A DNA stretch of 48,335 nucleotides from an uncultured bacterium (GCA_905214105.1 CAJMKK010000011.1:1-48335); one strand, 5' to 3'. Positions 26,238 through 35,413 are shown, numbered from the stretch's first letter. A program made the numbers and translations. Notes: generated by a model from the sequence alone, not told the origin.

Positions 26238-26305
26238 GTCTTTACCTTTCGATACGCGGCGCCGCGCTGAGAGGCGCCGCCAAAACTTGCAAAACAGTTA
26301 CGGCA

Positions 26306-27145
26306 TCAGCCCTTGACGGCACCTGCCACCACACCGTCGATGATGTACTTCTGGCAGAAGATGTACATGATGACGATGGGGATGACGACCATCATGATGC
26401 ACGCCATCATGGGACCGAGCTCGACGTGGCCATAGCCGCCACGGAAGTACTGGATCAAGATAGGAATGGTCTTGTACTTGGTGGAGTCGAGCGTAAGGTA
26501 GGGCAGCAGATAGTCGTTCCAGACCCACATGGTCTCAAGGATGCCGACCGAAAGATAGGTGGGCTTCATAATGGGAAGGACGATCTTAAAGAACACTTGG
26601 ACCGGGTTGCAGCCGTCGATCATGGCCGCTTCCTCAATCTCGAGCGGGATGTTCTTGACGAAGCCGGCGAACATAAAGACCGCGAGGCCCGCGCCAAAAC
26701 CAAGGTAGATGAAGCAGATGTTAAACGGCGTGTTAAAGCCGATGCGGTCCGCGAGGTTGGACAGCGTGAACATGAGCATCTGGAACGGTACGACCATCGA
26801 GAAGACGAACAGGTAATAGAAGAAGTTCGAGATCTTGCTGTTGACGCGCACCACGTACCAAGCGCACATGGAGCAGCACACCAGAATCAGCACGACCGAC
26901 GTGACCGTGATGATAAGCGAGTACATAAACGCCGAGGCAAAGCCCTGCTCGTTCAGAGCGTGCACGTAGTTTGCGAGGCCGTTGAACGTCTCGGGCGTGA
27001 GCAGATCGAACGCCGTGGTGGTGCTGATTGCGGTCGCTTTCTTAAAGGAATTGAGCGCAATCATGAACACGGGGTAGATCCATGCGAGCGACAGGATCGT
27101 AAAGAAGATCGAGAGCGCGCGGTTGATAGCCTTATCGCGTTTCAT
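26306..27145 (-). CDS. Sugar ABC importer permease, MalG type
   Basis: A 279-residue permease with six membrane segments and the coupling-loop motif EEAAMIDGCNPVQVFFKIVLPIMKPT (EAA motif) that contacts the ATPase. The ATG at 27145 overlaps the stop of the MalF-type gene (TAATG) with GGAGGTG upstream. It carries the carbohydrate through the inner membrane with its MalF-type partner. A short GC-rich hairpin (about 26259-26282) lies between it and the ATPase gene. Confidence 0.92.
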   Translation of the reverse strand: MKRDKAINRALSIFFTILSLAWIYPVFMIALNSFKKATAISTTTAFDLLTPETFNGLANYVHALNEQGFASAFMYSLIITVTSVVLILVCCSMCAWYVVRVNSKISNFFYYLFVFSMVVPFQMLMFTLSNLADRIGFNTPFNICFIYLGFGAGLAVFMFAGFVKNIPLEIEEAAMIDGCNPVQVFFKIVLPIMKPTYLSVGILETMWVWNDYLLPYLTLDSTKYKTIPILIQYFRGGYGHVELGPMMACIMMVVIPIVIMYIFCQKYIIDGVVAGAVKG

Positions 27146-27999
27146 TACTGCTGCACCTCCTTGGACCTCGTGGCCTTAAGCTGGATCATAGAAATAGCGA
27201 CAACCAGGATGCAGAAGATAACTGCCTTGGCCTGACCGATGCCCTGCCATGCGATGCCAGCACGCGAATAGAACGTGTTGTAGATGTTCAGGGCGAGCAT
27301 CTCGGTGGAGTGCGCCGGGGCGCCACCGGTAAGGGCGAGGTTCTGGTCGAACAGCTTAAAGCCGTTGGTGATGGACAGGAACAGGCAGATGGTGATGGTC
27401 GGCATCAGGTTGGGGATCTTAACCTTCCAAAACGTCTGCCATGCCGTAGCGCCATCGACCTTGGCGGCCTCGATGTAGTCAGACGGAATGGACTGCAGAC
27501 CGGCGATGTAGATGATCATCATGTAGCCGACCTGTTGCCACAGGGTCAGGATGATAAGGCCCCAGAAGCCAGCGGCGGAGTTGAGGGCGATAAGCTGGGC
27601 ACCCACGTTGGAGAGCAGGCAGTTGATCAGAATCTGCCAAATGTAACCCAGTACAATGCCGCCAATCAGGTTAGGCATAAAGAAAATCGTACGGAAGATG
27701 TTGGTGCCCTTGAGCGCCTTGCGAGTGAGCGCCTGCGCAATGGCCAGCGCGATCACGTTGATGAGCACCGTCGACAGGAAGGCAAACGCCACGGTAAAGA
27801 AGAACGACGTGGAGAACTGCGGATCGGACAGCGCGCGCACGTAGTTCTCGATACCGACAAAGTGCGCGTTATTGATGGTAATAAACTGGCAGAACGAGAG
27901 ATAGAAACCCTGGATAAAGGGAATCACGAACCCGATCATAAACGCCAGGCACGTGGGCAGCATAAAGAGCGGCCACCAGCGCTTGAGTGCTTTGCCCAT
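27145..27999 (-). CDS. Sugar ABC importer permease, MalF type
   Basis: A 284-residue permease with six membrane segments and the EAA loop EAAKVDGATAWQTFWKVKIPNLMPT. The N-terminal LFMLPTCLAFMIGFVIPFIQGFYLSF and the PxxGxxxSF pattern are usual for this subunit. RBS AAAGGA lies seven bases before the ATG. It is translationally coupled to the MalG-type gene downstream. Confidence 0.92.
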   Translation of the reverse strand: MGKALKRWWPLFMLPTCLAFMIGFVIPFIQGFYLSFCQFITINNAHFVGIENYVRALSDPQFSTSFFFTVAFAFLSTVLINVIALAIAQALTRKALKGTNIFRTIFFMPNLIGGIVLGYIWQILINCLLSNVGAQLIALNSAAGFWGLIILTLWQQVGYMMIIYIAGLQSIPSDYIEAAKVDGATAWQTFWKVKIPNLMPTITICLFLSITNGFKLFDQNLALTGGAPAHSTEMLALNIYNTFYSRAGIAWQGIGQAKAVIFCILVVAISMIQLKATRSKEVQQ

Positions 28000-28019
28000 A
28001 GAAGGGTCCTTTCAATATG

Positions 28020-28055
28020 CAGGGGGCGGGCAAACCTACGTCTGCCCGCCCCCTG
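28020..28055 (-). promoter_or_regulatory. Hairpin between binding-protein and permease genes
   Basis: CAGGGGGCGGGCA pairs perfectly with TGCCCGCCCCCTG around a 10-nt loop, 32 bases after the binding-protein stop codon, with no T-run. Such intercistronic hairpins stabilise binding-protein mRNA or attenuate permease expression. Confidence 0.65.
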
Positions 28056-28086
28056 TCGCTAATCAGATAGCTTGGGCAGCAACTGC

Positions 28087-29403
28087 TTACTCGGAAGCAG
28101 CCTTCTCGGTCTTCCAGCCATCGACGAAGGCGTTCTTGACGCCGTCCCACTTGGTGTTGTCGGCAGCATAAGCGATGAGAGCCTGCTTGAGGTTCTTCTT
28201 CCACTCCTCGGAGGGGATGTAAACGAAGTCCCAAGCGACGGTCTTCTTGCCGTCCTTGGCCATAGCAACGGCCTGCTGCGAGAAGACGTTGGTGGTCTCC
28301 TTAGCGCTCTTGAACGGGGCGGTCAGACCCATCTTGTCAGCGATGATGCTGGTGGCGGTGTCAGAAGTGACGCACCAATACATGAAGTCCTCGGTGGCCT
28401 TCTGGGCATCCTCGGAAGCCTGGGAGCTGACGCACCAGTAGTTCTCGCCGCCGGAGCACAGGCCCTGGTTCTCCTCGCCATCGACGCCGATGTAGATCGG
28501 CAGCATGCCGAGCTGGTCGTCGGTCATACCGGCCTTGGTGAGGTCGGCGTAGGCCCAAGAGCCGTTCTGGTAGAAGACGGCCTTGCCGGTTGCGAACTCG
28601 TTGGTGGCGTCGTCACCGGTCTTGGAGGCGAGCTGCGAAGGATCGCAGGTGGAGTCGGTGATATACAGGTCGAAGATCTGCTTAAAGTTGTCGAGATACT
28701 CGCCCTTGATCTCGTCGTCCTCCTGATTGTGCTCCTTCTCGAACTCGTAGTAGAGCGGGAGGTTGGCGAGGTGCGTGGTGTAGCGCCAGCTGGAGGAGTC
28801 ATCCATACCGGCGGAAGTGAAGGCACCGTCAACGCCGAGCTCGTCCTTGCGGGCCTGGATGTCATCGGCGCAAGCCTTCAGCTTGTCGAAGGAGTTGATG
28901 TCCTCGGCCTTGTAGCCGGCCTTCTCGAGGAGCTCCTTGTTGTAAATGATGCCGTAGCTCTCCTGAACCCAGTCGATACCCAGATCCTTGCCGTCGGACT
29001 GCAGCGCCAGGGAGTCGTCGATGAGCTCGCCGCGGAGCTTGGTGTCGGAAAGATCGGCGCAGTAGTCCTTCCAGTTCTTAAGGCCGGTGGGGCCGTTGAC
29101 CTGGAACAGCGTCGGAGCGGAGCTCTTGGACATCTCGGACTTGAGCTTCTCCTCGTAGGTGTTGGAGGCGGCGGTCACGATCTTGACCTCGACGCCCTTC
29201 TCCTTCTTGTACGCCTTGGCGATCTCCTTCCACTCCTTGTCGACCTCGGGCTTGAACTGGAGGAAGTAGACCTCGGCAGCGTCACCAGAAGCAGAGGAGC
29301 CGGAGCCGGCAGAACCACCGCAGCCCACGAGACCCAGACCAAGAACCGCAGCCGCGGAACCAGCAAAGCCCAGGAACTGCCTTCTGCTCATTTCGTTCTT
29401 CAT
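28087..29403 (-). CDS. Sugar ABC importer lipoprotein (substrate-binding protein)
   Basis: A 438-residue extracytoplasmic binding protein. The N-terminus has a charged start with RR (MSRRQFLGFAGSA) and a lipobox LVGC, so it is lipid-anchored, followed by a Gly/Ser linker. The rest is a family 1 sugar-binding fold (AVFYQNGSWAYADL, GGENYWCVSSQASEDAQKA). ATG 29403 is chosen because GGGTGG lies six bases upstream; an in-frame GTG at 29421 has none. The neighbourhood (malQ, glgP, PTS alpha-glucoside-type permease) argues for maltodextrin or a related alpha-glucoside as substrate; the exact ligand is inferred. Confidence 0.92.
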   Translation of the reverse strand: MKNEMSRRQFLGFAGSAAAVLGLGLVGCGGSAGSGSSASGDAAEVYFLQFKPEVDKEWKEIAKAYKKEKGVEVKIVTAASNTYEEKLKSEMSKSSAPTLFQVNGPTGLKNWKDYCADLSDTKLRGELIDDSLALQSDGKDLGIDWVQESYGIIYNKELLEKAGYKAEDINSFDKLKACADDIQARKDELGVDGAFTSAGMDDSSSWRYTTHLANLPLYYEFEKEHNQEDDEIKGEYLDNFKQIFDLYITDSTCDPSQLASKTGDDATNEFATGKAVFYQNGSWAYADLTKAGMTDDQLGMLPIYIGVDGEENQGLCSGGENYWCVSSQASEDAQKATEDFMYWCVTSDTATSIIADKMGLTAPFKSAKETTNVFSQQAVAMAKDGKKTVAWDFVYIPSEEWKKNLKQALIAYAADNTKWDGVKNAFVDGWKTEKAASE

Positions 29404-29511
29404 TACAATCCACCCTTTCACACCGTGGCGGCACCCTTTGCCGCCGCCTTCGGAGATTGGCTCGGGGACTTTGCCCCTTTTGCTGATTTGTACAATACGC
29501 TATTTGGCTAG

Positions 29512-29523
29512 TTGTTTGAACAA
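29512..29523 (-). promoter_or_regulatory. Candidate operator upstream of the binding-protein gene
   Basis: TTGTTTGAACAA is a perfect 5-bp inverted repeat with a 2-bp centre, in the upstream region of the ABC operon. A partial copy (TTGTTTAAGG, minus strand, 29590-29599) lies 78 bases further upstream. Apart from these, a small hairpin near 29426-29450 and the gntR terminator, the 29404-29710 gap holds nothing recognisable. Confidence 0.55.
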
Positions 29524-29620
29524 GTATTACTAGAGCGGTAGAAAAACTTCGGTGAACGGTAATTTCGACTTGATACTTGACAAGTTTCGCCTTAAACAAT
29601 TATTTGTTATCGAATGCAGA

Positions 29621-29669
29621 GAAAACGCCCGATCAAGCCGATGCATCGTCGGTTTGACCGGGCGTTTTC
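29621..29669 (-). terminator. Terminator of the GntR regulator gene
   Basis: GAAAACGCCCG and CGGGCGTTTTC form the outer stem, extended inward by TCAAGCCGA/TCGGTTTGA, giving a long near-continuous hairpin followed by TCTCTG on the minus strand. Confidence 0.8.
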
Positions 29670-29710
29670 GCTTTGAGGGCATGAGTCTCGTCAGGCTGCG
29701 AGCTAGCCGG

Positions 29711-30430
29711 CTATCGCTTGGAATTGACGCGGTAATGGAAGATCTCGGGGTGTGTGCGGGCATGCGTGACCTCGAACAAGATGCCGTCCGAGGTGTACGA
29801 CTGGCTCTCCATAACGGCGACGCAGTTGTACTTGCCAAGGTCCAGATAGCTGCAGTCCTCATCGTTGGCGAGCTCGACACTCACCGTACGACGGCTCGCC
29901 ATCACTTTGACGCCGCGCTTGTGCTCCAGATAGCCGTAGATAGAATCCGCCGCGATCTCGGGGGTCAGGCCCTTGGCGACCGACGCCAAAAAGTAGCCAT
30001 GGTCCACTTGGCGCGCGCTGCCGTTGAGGCTTCGGACACGCACTACGCGAATCAGCTCCTCGCCCACCTTAAAGCCCAGGCGGCGAGAGAGTTGCTCAGT
30101 GCAAATCAAATGTTCAAAAGACTTGACCTCGGTCGATGCGACGGCATTGTTGCGTTTTGCGAACTCGCCAAACGACTCAACCTCTTCGAGTGCGCCCAGC
30201 ATGTCGGTTTCGCCCTTAAGCCAAATAACGCGCACGCCCTTACCGTGTATAGGCTGCACAAACATCTGGTCGGCCAGCATGCTCAAGGCGCGTCGAACGG
30301 TATTGCGCGTGCAGCCAAACTCCGCGGTCAGCTCGGCTTCGGTTGGCAGCATCTCCTGAAACGCATAGGTCCCGTTAATGATGCGCGAACGGATCTCGCG
30401 GTAGATTCCTTCGTAAATCGCTTTTGGCAT
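29711..30430 (-). CDS. GntR-family regulator with UTRA domain (TreR-like)
   Basis: A 239-residue repressor: a winged HTH of GntR type (IYREIRSRIINGTYAFQEML and PTEAELTAEFGCTRNTVRRAL, residues about 8-50) followed by a UTRA effector domain (GEELIRVVRVRSLNGSARQVDHGYFL and a C-terminal SDGILFEVTHARTHPEIFHY). UTRA repressors in sugar loci usually sense a phosphorylated sugar; TreR senses trehalose 6-phosphate. It is divergent from the PTS-HAD gene and convergent with nothing nearby. TTGTTTAAAC sites in its own and three neighbouring promoters are the likely binding sites. Confidence 0.9.
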   Translation of the reverse strand: MPKAIYEGIYREIRSRIINGTYAFQEMLPTEAELTAEFGCTRNTVRRALSMLADQMFVQPIHGKGVRVIWLKGETDMLGALEEVESFGEFAKRNNAVASTEVKSFEHLICTEQLSRRLGFKVGEELIRVVRVRSLNGSARQVDHGYFLASVAKGLTPEIAADSIYGYLEHKRGVKVMASRRTVSVELANDEDCSYLDLGKYNCVAVMESQSYTSDGILFEVTHARTHPEIFHYRVNSKR

Positions 30431-30482
30431 GATTTCACCTCTAATGAATATGTATGGCTAGGCACGATAGCATTTCTTAAAG

Positions 30483-30493
30483 TTGTTTAAACC
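30483..30493 (-). promoter_or_regulatory. Candidate operator in the gntR promoter
   Basis: TTGTTTAAACC contains the GTTTAAAC palindrome and overlaps the presumed -35 of the regulator's own promoter (minus strand TTTAAA with TATCGT 16 bases downstream), consistent with autoregulation. Confidence 0.55.
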
Positions 30494-30590
30494 GATTATC
30501 GGTAAAGCACGGATTATTTACCGTCGACGGTTCCCCCGAAACCCAAATCGGACCGAATCAAAACCGTCAATGCGGCAAGCAGCCAGTCCT

Positions 30591-30617
30591 CTACAATGAG
30601 TTCATTGTTTAAACGTT
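30591..30617 (+). promoter_or_regulatory. PTS gene promoter with GTTTAAAC operator
   Basis: A -10-like TACAAT (about 30591-30596) is followed by TTGTTTAAACGTT (30605-30617), which would overlap the transcription start, a position where a bound repressor blocks initiation. Confidence 0.55.
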
Positions 30618-30654
30618 CTTGCTCGCACAGCATGTTGCATCCGGAAGGCATATT

Positions 30655-33105
30655 ATGCTGCAGAAAATCCAACGTTTTGGCGGAGCCATGTTCGCGCCCG
30701 CCATGCTGTTTTCTATATCAGGCCTCATGGTCGGCATCTCCGCCCTCGCCACGACCGTAGACATCGTCGGCGATCTCGCCGTATACGGAACCCCTTGGTA
30801 CGTTTTCTGGACCATCATCCAGCGCGGCTCGTGGACGGTCTTTAAACGTCTCCCGCTCCTTTTTGCCGTAGCGTTGCCTATCGGTCTTGCCCAAAAGCAA
30901 CCGGCACGCTGCTGCCTCGAGGCGCTCGTAGCCTATTTTGCCTACTGTTTCTTTTTGAGCGAGATCATTAAGCTGAGCGGCGACAACCTTGGGCTTAAGT
31001 ACCCGTCGTCTTTAACCCCCGCCAGCGGCATCACCGTCATCGACGGCATCAAGACGCTCGACACCGGCATTATCGGCCCGCTGGCGGTGTCGGCAACCGT
31101 CGTCGCCATCCATGACCGCTTCTACGATGCCAAGGTTCCCGATTGGCTCGGCACCTTCTCGGGTTCCTCGCTGGTCTACCTCATCAGCTTTTTTGCCGTG
31201 TTTGCCCTTGCCGCCATCTCGGCCGCCATCGTGCCCTTCGCATACGCTGTGACCGAAACGCTGCGCCACGCACTTGCGGGCGTCGGCCCCTTCGGCGTGG
31301 GCATCTTTGTGTTTTTGGAGCGAGCGCTCGAGCCCATGGGGCTGCACCACCTGCTCTATATGCCCATCTATTACGACAATCTGGTCATTCACGACGGTAT
31401 TTACGCCACGTGGACCAACCTGCTCCCCATTCTCTCCCATAGCACGCGCCCTTTAAATGAACTTGCGCCCTGGGCAGGTTTTACCGCCACCGGCTGGGGC
31501 AAGCTCTTTGGCCTTCCCGCCATCGCGGCAGCATTCTATTTCACCGCCAAACCCGAACGCCGCGCCGGCCTTAAGGTCATCCTTTTGCCCGCCATCGTCG
31601 CCTCGGTGGTCTGCGGCGTCACCGAGCCGCTCGAGTTTCTCTTTATGTTCACCTATCCCGGACTCTTTTTGCTCTACGCCGTCCTGTCCTCCTGCCTTGC
31701 CATGACCATGAACTTCTTTGGCATCGTCGGCATCTTCTCGGGCGGTCTCATGGAAATGACGGCCTTCAACTTCATCCCACTCATGCGAATGCATGCCGGC
31801 TCCTACCTTTTGGCGCTCGGTATCGGTCTTGCCTTTAGCCTCATCTTTTTTGTTAGTTTTCGAGCACTCATCTTGGTCTATGACCTTAAGACGCCGGGCC
31901 GCGAGGATCATGTCTCCAATCGCGCGGCAATCGATCGTTTAACGGGAAGCGGCTTTGCCAAAGAGCAATCTCCCAATGGCGAGGTCAGTATTCAATCCGA
32001 TCAAGATCACGTCCTCGCCGAGCGGGTAATTCAGCTTTTAGGTGGCGTTGGCAATATCGTGGGCGCAACCAACTGCGCCACGCGCCTGCGCGTCGAGGTC
32101 GCAGACTCTTCCATCGTTGCAGATAATGCGTCGTTTGTCGCGGTGGGCGCCAAGGGCCTCATCATTACGGGCAAGACCGCCCAGGTGATTATTGGCATCT
32201 CCGTTCCCCGCGTCAAAGAGCATTTTGACCAGATCATGGGCCTCGAGCCGGGATTTGTGTCCACCACCTCGGCCTCCCCTGCCGTCAGCGCAGCCCATAA
32301 GCGCGGCGATATCTGCTTCTTCGATATCGACGGAACACTCGCCTGGCAAGACCCTCGAGTGGCACAAGAGCTTCCCGAGAGCGAGCGAGACCTCTCCCCC
32401 TATCCCAATGAAGCGGTCTCGCAAGCCATCCGTGATTTTGTCGCCAAGGGCAATATGGCGTTTATCTGCACAGGGCGCACGCTGAGCTGCATCCATCCAA
32501 AGCTGCTCGAGCTGCCCTGGACCGGCATCGTCTGCCTCGCGGGTGGCTATGTCGAACTTGAGGGACACGTGATTCGCGATTTGGCGATGACGCCCGGCAT
32601 GCTGCAGCGCCTTGCTCCCATTCTTGAGCAATCGGACGAAGTGATTCGTTTTGAGGGACTCAATGGCGTCGTTCGCATGAGTGCCGATGCGCCCGACGCC
32701 CCGGGATACGCCCGCACCGTGGGCGATGCAATTACGCAGCTGCAACATTACAGCGCCTACAAGATCTTAATGTCCACGTCGCTTGCCAACCGCATCGCTC
32801 AGGATCAAGCGTTTGAGCCGCTGCTCTGCTTTAACGAGCTCGAGCTCGAAGTGACCGAGATTTCGCCTCGCGAATGCACCAAGCGCGAGGGTATCCAGTC
32901 CGTACTCGACGCCCTCGATCCCCACCACGGAACCGTATACGGCATCGGCGACGCCAGCAATGACGTCTCGCTGATGAACGCCGTCGATGTCGGTATCGCC
33001 ATGGGCAATGCGCCGGACTTCCTCAAGGAAAAGGCCGACTATGTCACCGACAGCATCGACCACGACGGCGTCGTCACCGCGCTCGAACACTTTGGGCTTA
33101 TCTAG
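30655..33105 (+). CDS. PTS EIICB permease (MalX/alpha-glucoside type) fused to a Cof-type HAD phosphatase
   Basis: An 816-residue fusion. Residues about 1-410 are a glucose-superfamily EIIC membrane domain (FGGAMFAPAMLFSISGLMVG, GVTEPLEFLFMFTYPGLF with the conserved substrate-site Glu). Residues about 440-525 are an EIIB domain with the phosphorylated cysteine in GATNCATRLRV. Residues about 550-816 are a HAD hydrolase: motif I FFDIDGTL, motif II-like ICTGR, motif III lysine in CTKREGI and motif IV GIGDASNDVSLM. ATG 30655 follows GGAAGG at seven bases; the 12 residues upstream in frame are not needed. There is no EIIA domain, so an EIIA-Glc must come from elsewhere. The fusion suggests that the imported sugar phosphate is dephosphorylated at once. 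Confidence 0.9.
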   Translation: MLQKIQRFGGAMFAPAMLFSISGLMVGISALATTVDIVGDLAVYGTPWYVFWTIIQRGSWTVFKRLPLLFAVALPIGLAQKQPARCCLEALVAYFAYCFFLSEIIKLSGDNLGLKYPSSLTPASGITVIDGIKTLDTGIIGPLAVSATVVAIHDRFYDAKVPDWLGTFSGSSLVYLISFFAVFALAAISAAIVPFAYAVTETLRHALAGVGPFGVGIFVFLERALEPMGLHHLLYMPIYYDNLVIHDGIYATWTNLLPILSHSTRPLNELAPWAGFTATGWGKLFGLPAIAAAFYFTAKPERRAGLKVILLPAIVASVVCGVTEPLEFLFMFTYPGLFLLYAVLSSCLAMTMNFFGIVGIFSGGLMEMTAFNFIPLMRMHAGSYLLALGIGLAFSLIFFVSFRALILVYDLKTPGREDHVSNRAAIDRLTGSGFAKEQSPNGEVSIQSDQDHVLAERVIQLLGGVGNIVGATNCATRLRVEVADSSIVADNASFVAVGAKGLIITGKTAQVIIGISVPRVKEHFDQIMGLEPGFVSTTSASPAVSAAHKRGDICFFDIDGTLAWQDPRVAQELPESERDLSPYPNEAVSQAIRDFVAKGNMAFICTGRTLSCIHPKLLELPWTGIVCLAGGYVELEGHVIRDLAMTPGMLQRLAPILEQSDEVIRFEGLNGVVRMSADAPDAPGYARTVGDAITQLQHYSAYKILMSTSLANRIAQDQAFEPLLCFNELELEVTEISPRECTKREGIQSVLDALDPHHGTVYGIGDASNDVSLMNAVDVGIAMGNAPDFLKEKADYVTDSIDHDGVVTALEHFGLI

Positions 33106-33220
33106 CCAAGCCCCTACCGCACTTGCGGCCGCATGGACCAATCGTCTTCAACCGCCGCGCTCGACGCCCTAATGTGGCAATATGTTGTCTGCATAATGCA
33201 ACGATGCAACCTATCAAAGA

Positions 33221-34246
33221 ATGCGAGAACCCGTGTCCAGTCCGTTTACCAGCTTTTTAGCCCAGCACTTTGACCAGATTAACGACTATCTGGCCACGTT
33301 CTTTGACGGACAGGCGACTTCCGCCGATATCGAGCGCTACCTGTATACCCCGCTCTCGGCATTTACGGCAAACGCTGGCAAGCGCCACCGCCCGCTCATC
33401 TGCATGCTCGCCGCCACTGCGGTAGGCGGCAGCTTTGAGAGCGCCCGCAGCGCAGCGGCGGCCATCGAGCACTTTCAGTCGGGCGCACTCATCCACGACG
33501 ACATCGCCGACAACGGGCAGATTCGTCGCGGCAAGCCCTGCATGCACCTTACCGAGGGCACCGGTCTTGCCATCAACTGCGGTGACCTGGCGCTCACCAT
33601 GGTCACCAAGACGGTTCTCGACGACCCCACACTCAACGCAGACGTGAAGCTTCACGTGCTCCACGAGCTTACCGAGATGATCGTCCGTACCATCGAGGGC
33701 CAAGCGCTCGACCTGGGCTGGGTCCGCGACGAGCGCTTTGACATTTCGGTCGACGATTATCTGGACATGGCGACGCACAAGACCGCGTACTACAGCGGAG
33801 CGACGCCGCTTGCCGCCGGAGCCATTATCGGCGGCGGCAGCGAAGAGCAGATTGAGGCACTGCGCGCCTTTGGGCTGCACACGGGCCTTGCCTTCCAGAT
33901 TCAAGACGACCTGCTCAACTTGATCGGCACCAAGGAGGCCGCCAACAAGGACTTCCGCACCGATATCACCGAGGGCAAGCGCACCCTCGTTGCCGTGCAT
34001 GCCCTGTCAGACAAGCGCTATCACGACGAGATCGAGGCAATCCTTTCCTCGGGCACCGAGGACCCTGCGCAGCTCGCACGCGCCGTGGAGATCTTCCAGG
34101 AGACCGGCTCCATCGATTACGCCCACACCTATGCGCTCGACCTGACCGCTAAGGCCAAGGCCGCTATCGAAGGCGTCGAGCTCGACCCGCATGCGCGCGA
34201 GCTCTTCCTCTCAATGGCAGATTTCTTTGTGGAGCGTCTTAACTAG
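33221..34246 (+). CDS. Polyprenyl (geranylgeranyl/farnesyl-type) diphosphate synthase
   Basis: A 341-residue trans-prenyltransferase that chains isopentenyl diphosphate units for quinone, carotenoid or undecaprenyl precursors. The first aspartate-rich motif is canonical (ALIHDDIADNGQIRRGKP, DDxxD). The second reads FQIQDDLLNLIG, with Asn in place of the last Asp. GKRHRPLICML and DFRTDITEGKRTLVAVHAL are also family segments. ATG 33221 lacks a strong SD; GTG 33233 is an alternative. Product chain length cannot be told from sequence alone. The gene stands alone between the PTS fusion and a peptidoglycan-binding-like protein. Confidence 0.9.
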   Translation: MREPVSSPFTSFLAQHFDQINDYLATFFDGQATSADIERYLYTPLSAFTANAGKRHRPLICMLAATAVGGSFESARSAAAAIEHFQSGALIHDDIADNGQIRRGKPCMHLTEGTGLAINCGDLALTMVTKTVLDDPTLNADVKLHVLHELTEMIVRTIEGQALDLGWVRDERFDISVDDYLDMATHKTAYYSGATPLAAGAIIGGGSEEQIEALRAFGLHTGLAFQIQDDLLNLIGTKEAANKDFRTDITEGKRTLVAVHALSDKRYHDEIEAILSSGTEDPAQLARAVEIFQETGSIDYAHTYALDLTAKAKAAIEGVELDPHARELFLSMADFFVERLN

Positions 34247-34385
34247 CGGGGGTCATAAAACCTGTGGGCAGCGAGTTTGGGTACAAGTTGCTACACTATT
34301 GAGTGCATGTTTATAAATTGTCTCGCGTTGTCTATCCGACACACGCTCAAAATAGTACGAATGGTACGCCGAAAGGGGTTCGTTC

Positions 34386-35291
34386 ATGGAACCTATTACC
34401 ACGGGCATGCAGGGAGCAGCCGTCGAGGACGTCCAGTCCCGTCTTCTGCAGCTCGGCTATACAATCGATGACGCCGAGGTTGTCGACAAGCGCTTTGGCA
34501 CCACCACCGAGCAGGCCGTCAGCACCTTCAGGCTCGACAGCGGCCTTGCTGCCGGTCATGCCGTCGATATCCCCTGTTGGAGCGCCCTGGTCGACGCCTC
34601 GTATAAGCTGGGCGACCGCACCCTGTATCTGCGCATGCCCAATTTCCATGGCGCCGATGTGCAGGCCCTGCAGCGCGCTCTCAACGTTTTGGGCTTTGCC
34701 TGTGGCGAAGACGACGGCTACTTTGGTCCGCATACCGAGGCCGCCCTGCAGCAGTTCCAGGAAAATGTCGGCCTGTTTGCCGACGGCATGGCCTTCCAGG
34801 ACACCTACGCCTACATCAACCGCCTGCACCATGTGTGGGAGGGCAAGCCCTCGGTCACCGAAGCCGAGTCCCGCATCGGTTTTGCTCGCGCCGCCAACGT
34901 GCTCGAGCGCTTCCAGATCGCCGTTATCGGTGAGGACCCCATCGCACGCAGCGTTGCTTCGCGCATGTGGAACATCGCCACGGCAACGACCGACAACAGC
35001 GGCATGATGCTCTGCGACTCCGAGGTCCCAACCGACGTTGACCTGGTGCTCGAGATCGCAAGCGACGAGCTGCCCGCCGACGCCGCGCCACGCGCCACGA
35101 TTGCCCTCGCCGAGTGCCACAACCTGGCCCAGCGCATCCGCACCGCCAATGTCGCCGCGCAGCAGAAGCCGGCTCGCATTCGCATTGAGCTCACGGGCAT
35201 GACGCGCTACAACGGCACCTTCACGGCCAGCGACGCGCAGACGCTCGCCGTACGCCTACTCGATGGCGTTTGCGATGCCCTCGCAGATTAG
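34386..35291 (+). CDS. Protein with two peptidoglycan_binding_1-like repeats, cytoplasmic by sequence
   Basis: A 301-residue protein with two PG_binding_1-type repeats: GMQGAAVEDVQSRLLQLGYT with TTTEQAVSTFR, and GADVQALQRALNVLGFACGE with GPHTEAALQQFQENVG. The C-terminal 130 residues (from about LERFQIAVIGEDP) have no recognised family but contain an alpha/beta pattern including a conserved-looking IRIELTGMTRY. There is no signal peptide or membrane segment, which is odd for a wall-binding protein. RBS AAAGGGG lies eight bases before the ATG. It is just upstream of tRNA-Gln. Confidence 0.8.
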   Translation: MEPITTGMQGAAVEDVQSRLLQLGYTIDDAEVVDKRFGTTTEQAVSTFRLDSGLAAGHAVDIPCWSALVDASYKLGDRTLYLRMPNFHGADVQALQRALNVLGFACGEDDGYFGPHTEAALQQFQENVGLFADGMAFQDTYAYINRLHHVWEGKPSVTEAESRIGFARAANVLERFQIAVIGEDPIARSVASRMWNIATATTDNSGMMLCDSEVPTDVDLVLEIASDELPADAAPRATIALAECHNLAQRIRTANVAAQQKPARIRIELTGMTRYNGTFTASDAQTLAVRLLDGVCDALAD

Positions 35292-35329
35292 GTAAACTAG
35301 ACGAGTTGCTTTTGGGCAACACCACACAT

Positions 35330-35404
35330 TGGGACGTAGTTCAACGGTAGAACTCCGGTTTTTGGTGCCGGCTGTTGGGGGTTCGAATCCCTCCGTCCCA
35401 GCCA
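35330..35404 (+). tRNA. tRNA-Gln (anticodon TTG)
   Basis: A complete cloverleaf: acceptor TGGGACG/CGTCCCA, D-arm GTTC...GAAC, anticodon stem CCGGT/GCCGG with loop TTTTGGT (anticodon TTG), T-arm GGGGG TTCGAAT CCCTC, discriminator G and encoded CCA. It starts 38 bases after the preceding gene. Confidence 0.96.
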
Positions 35405-35413
35405 TTAAAACTG

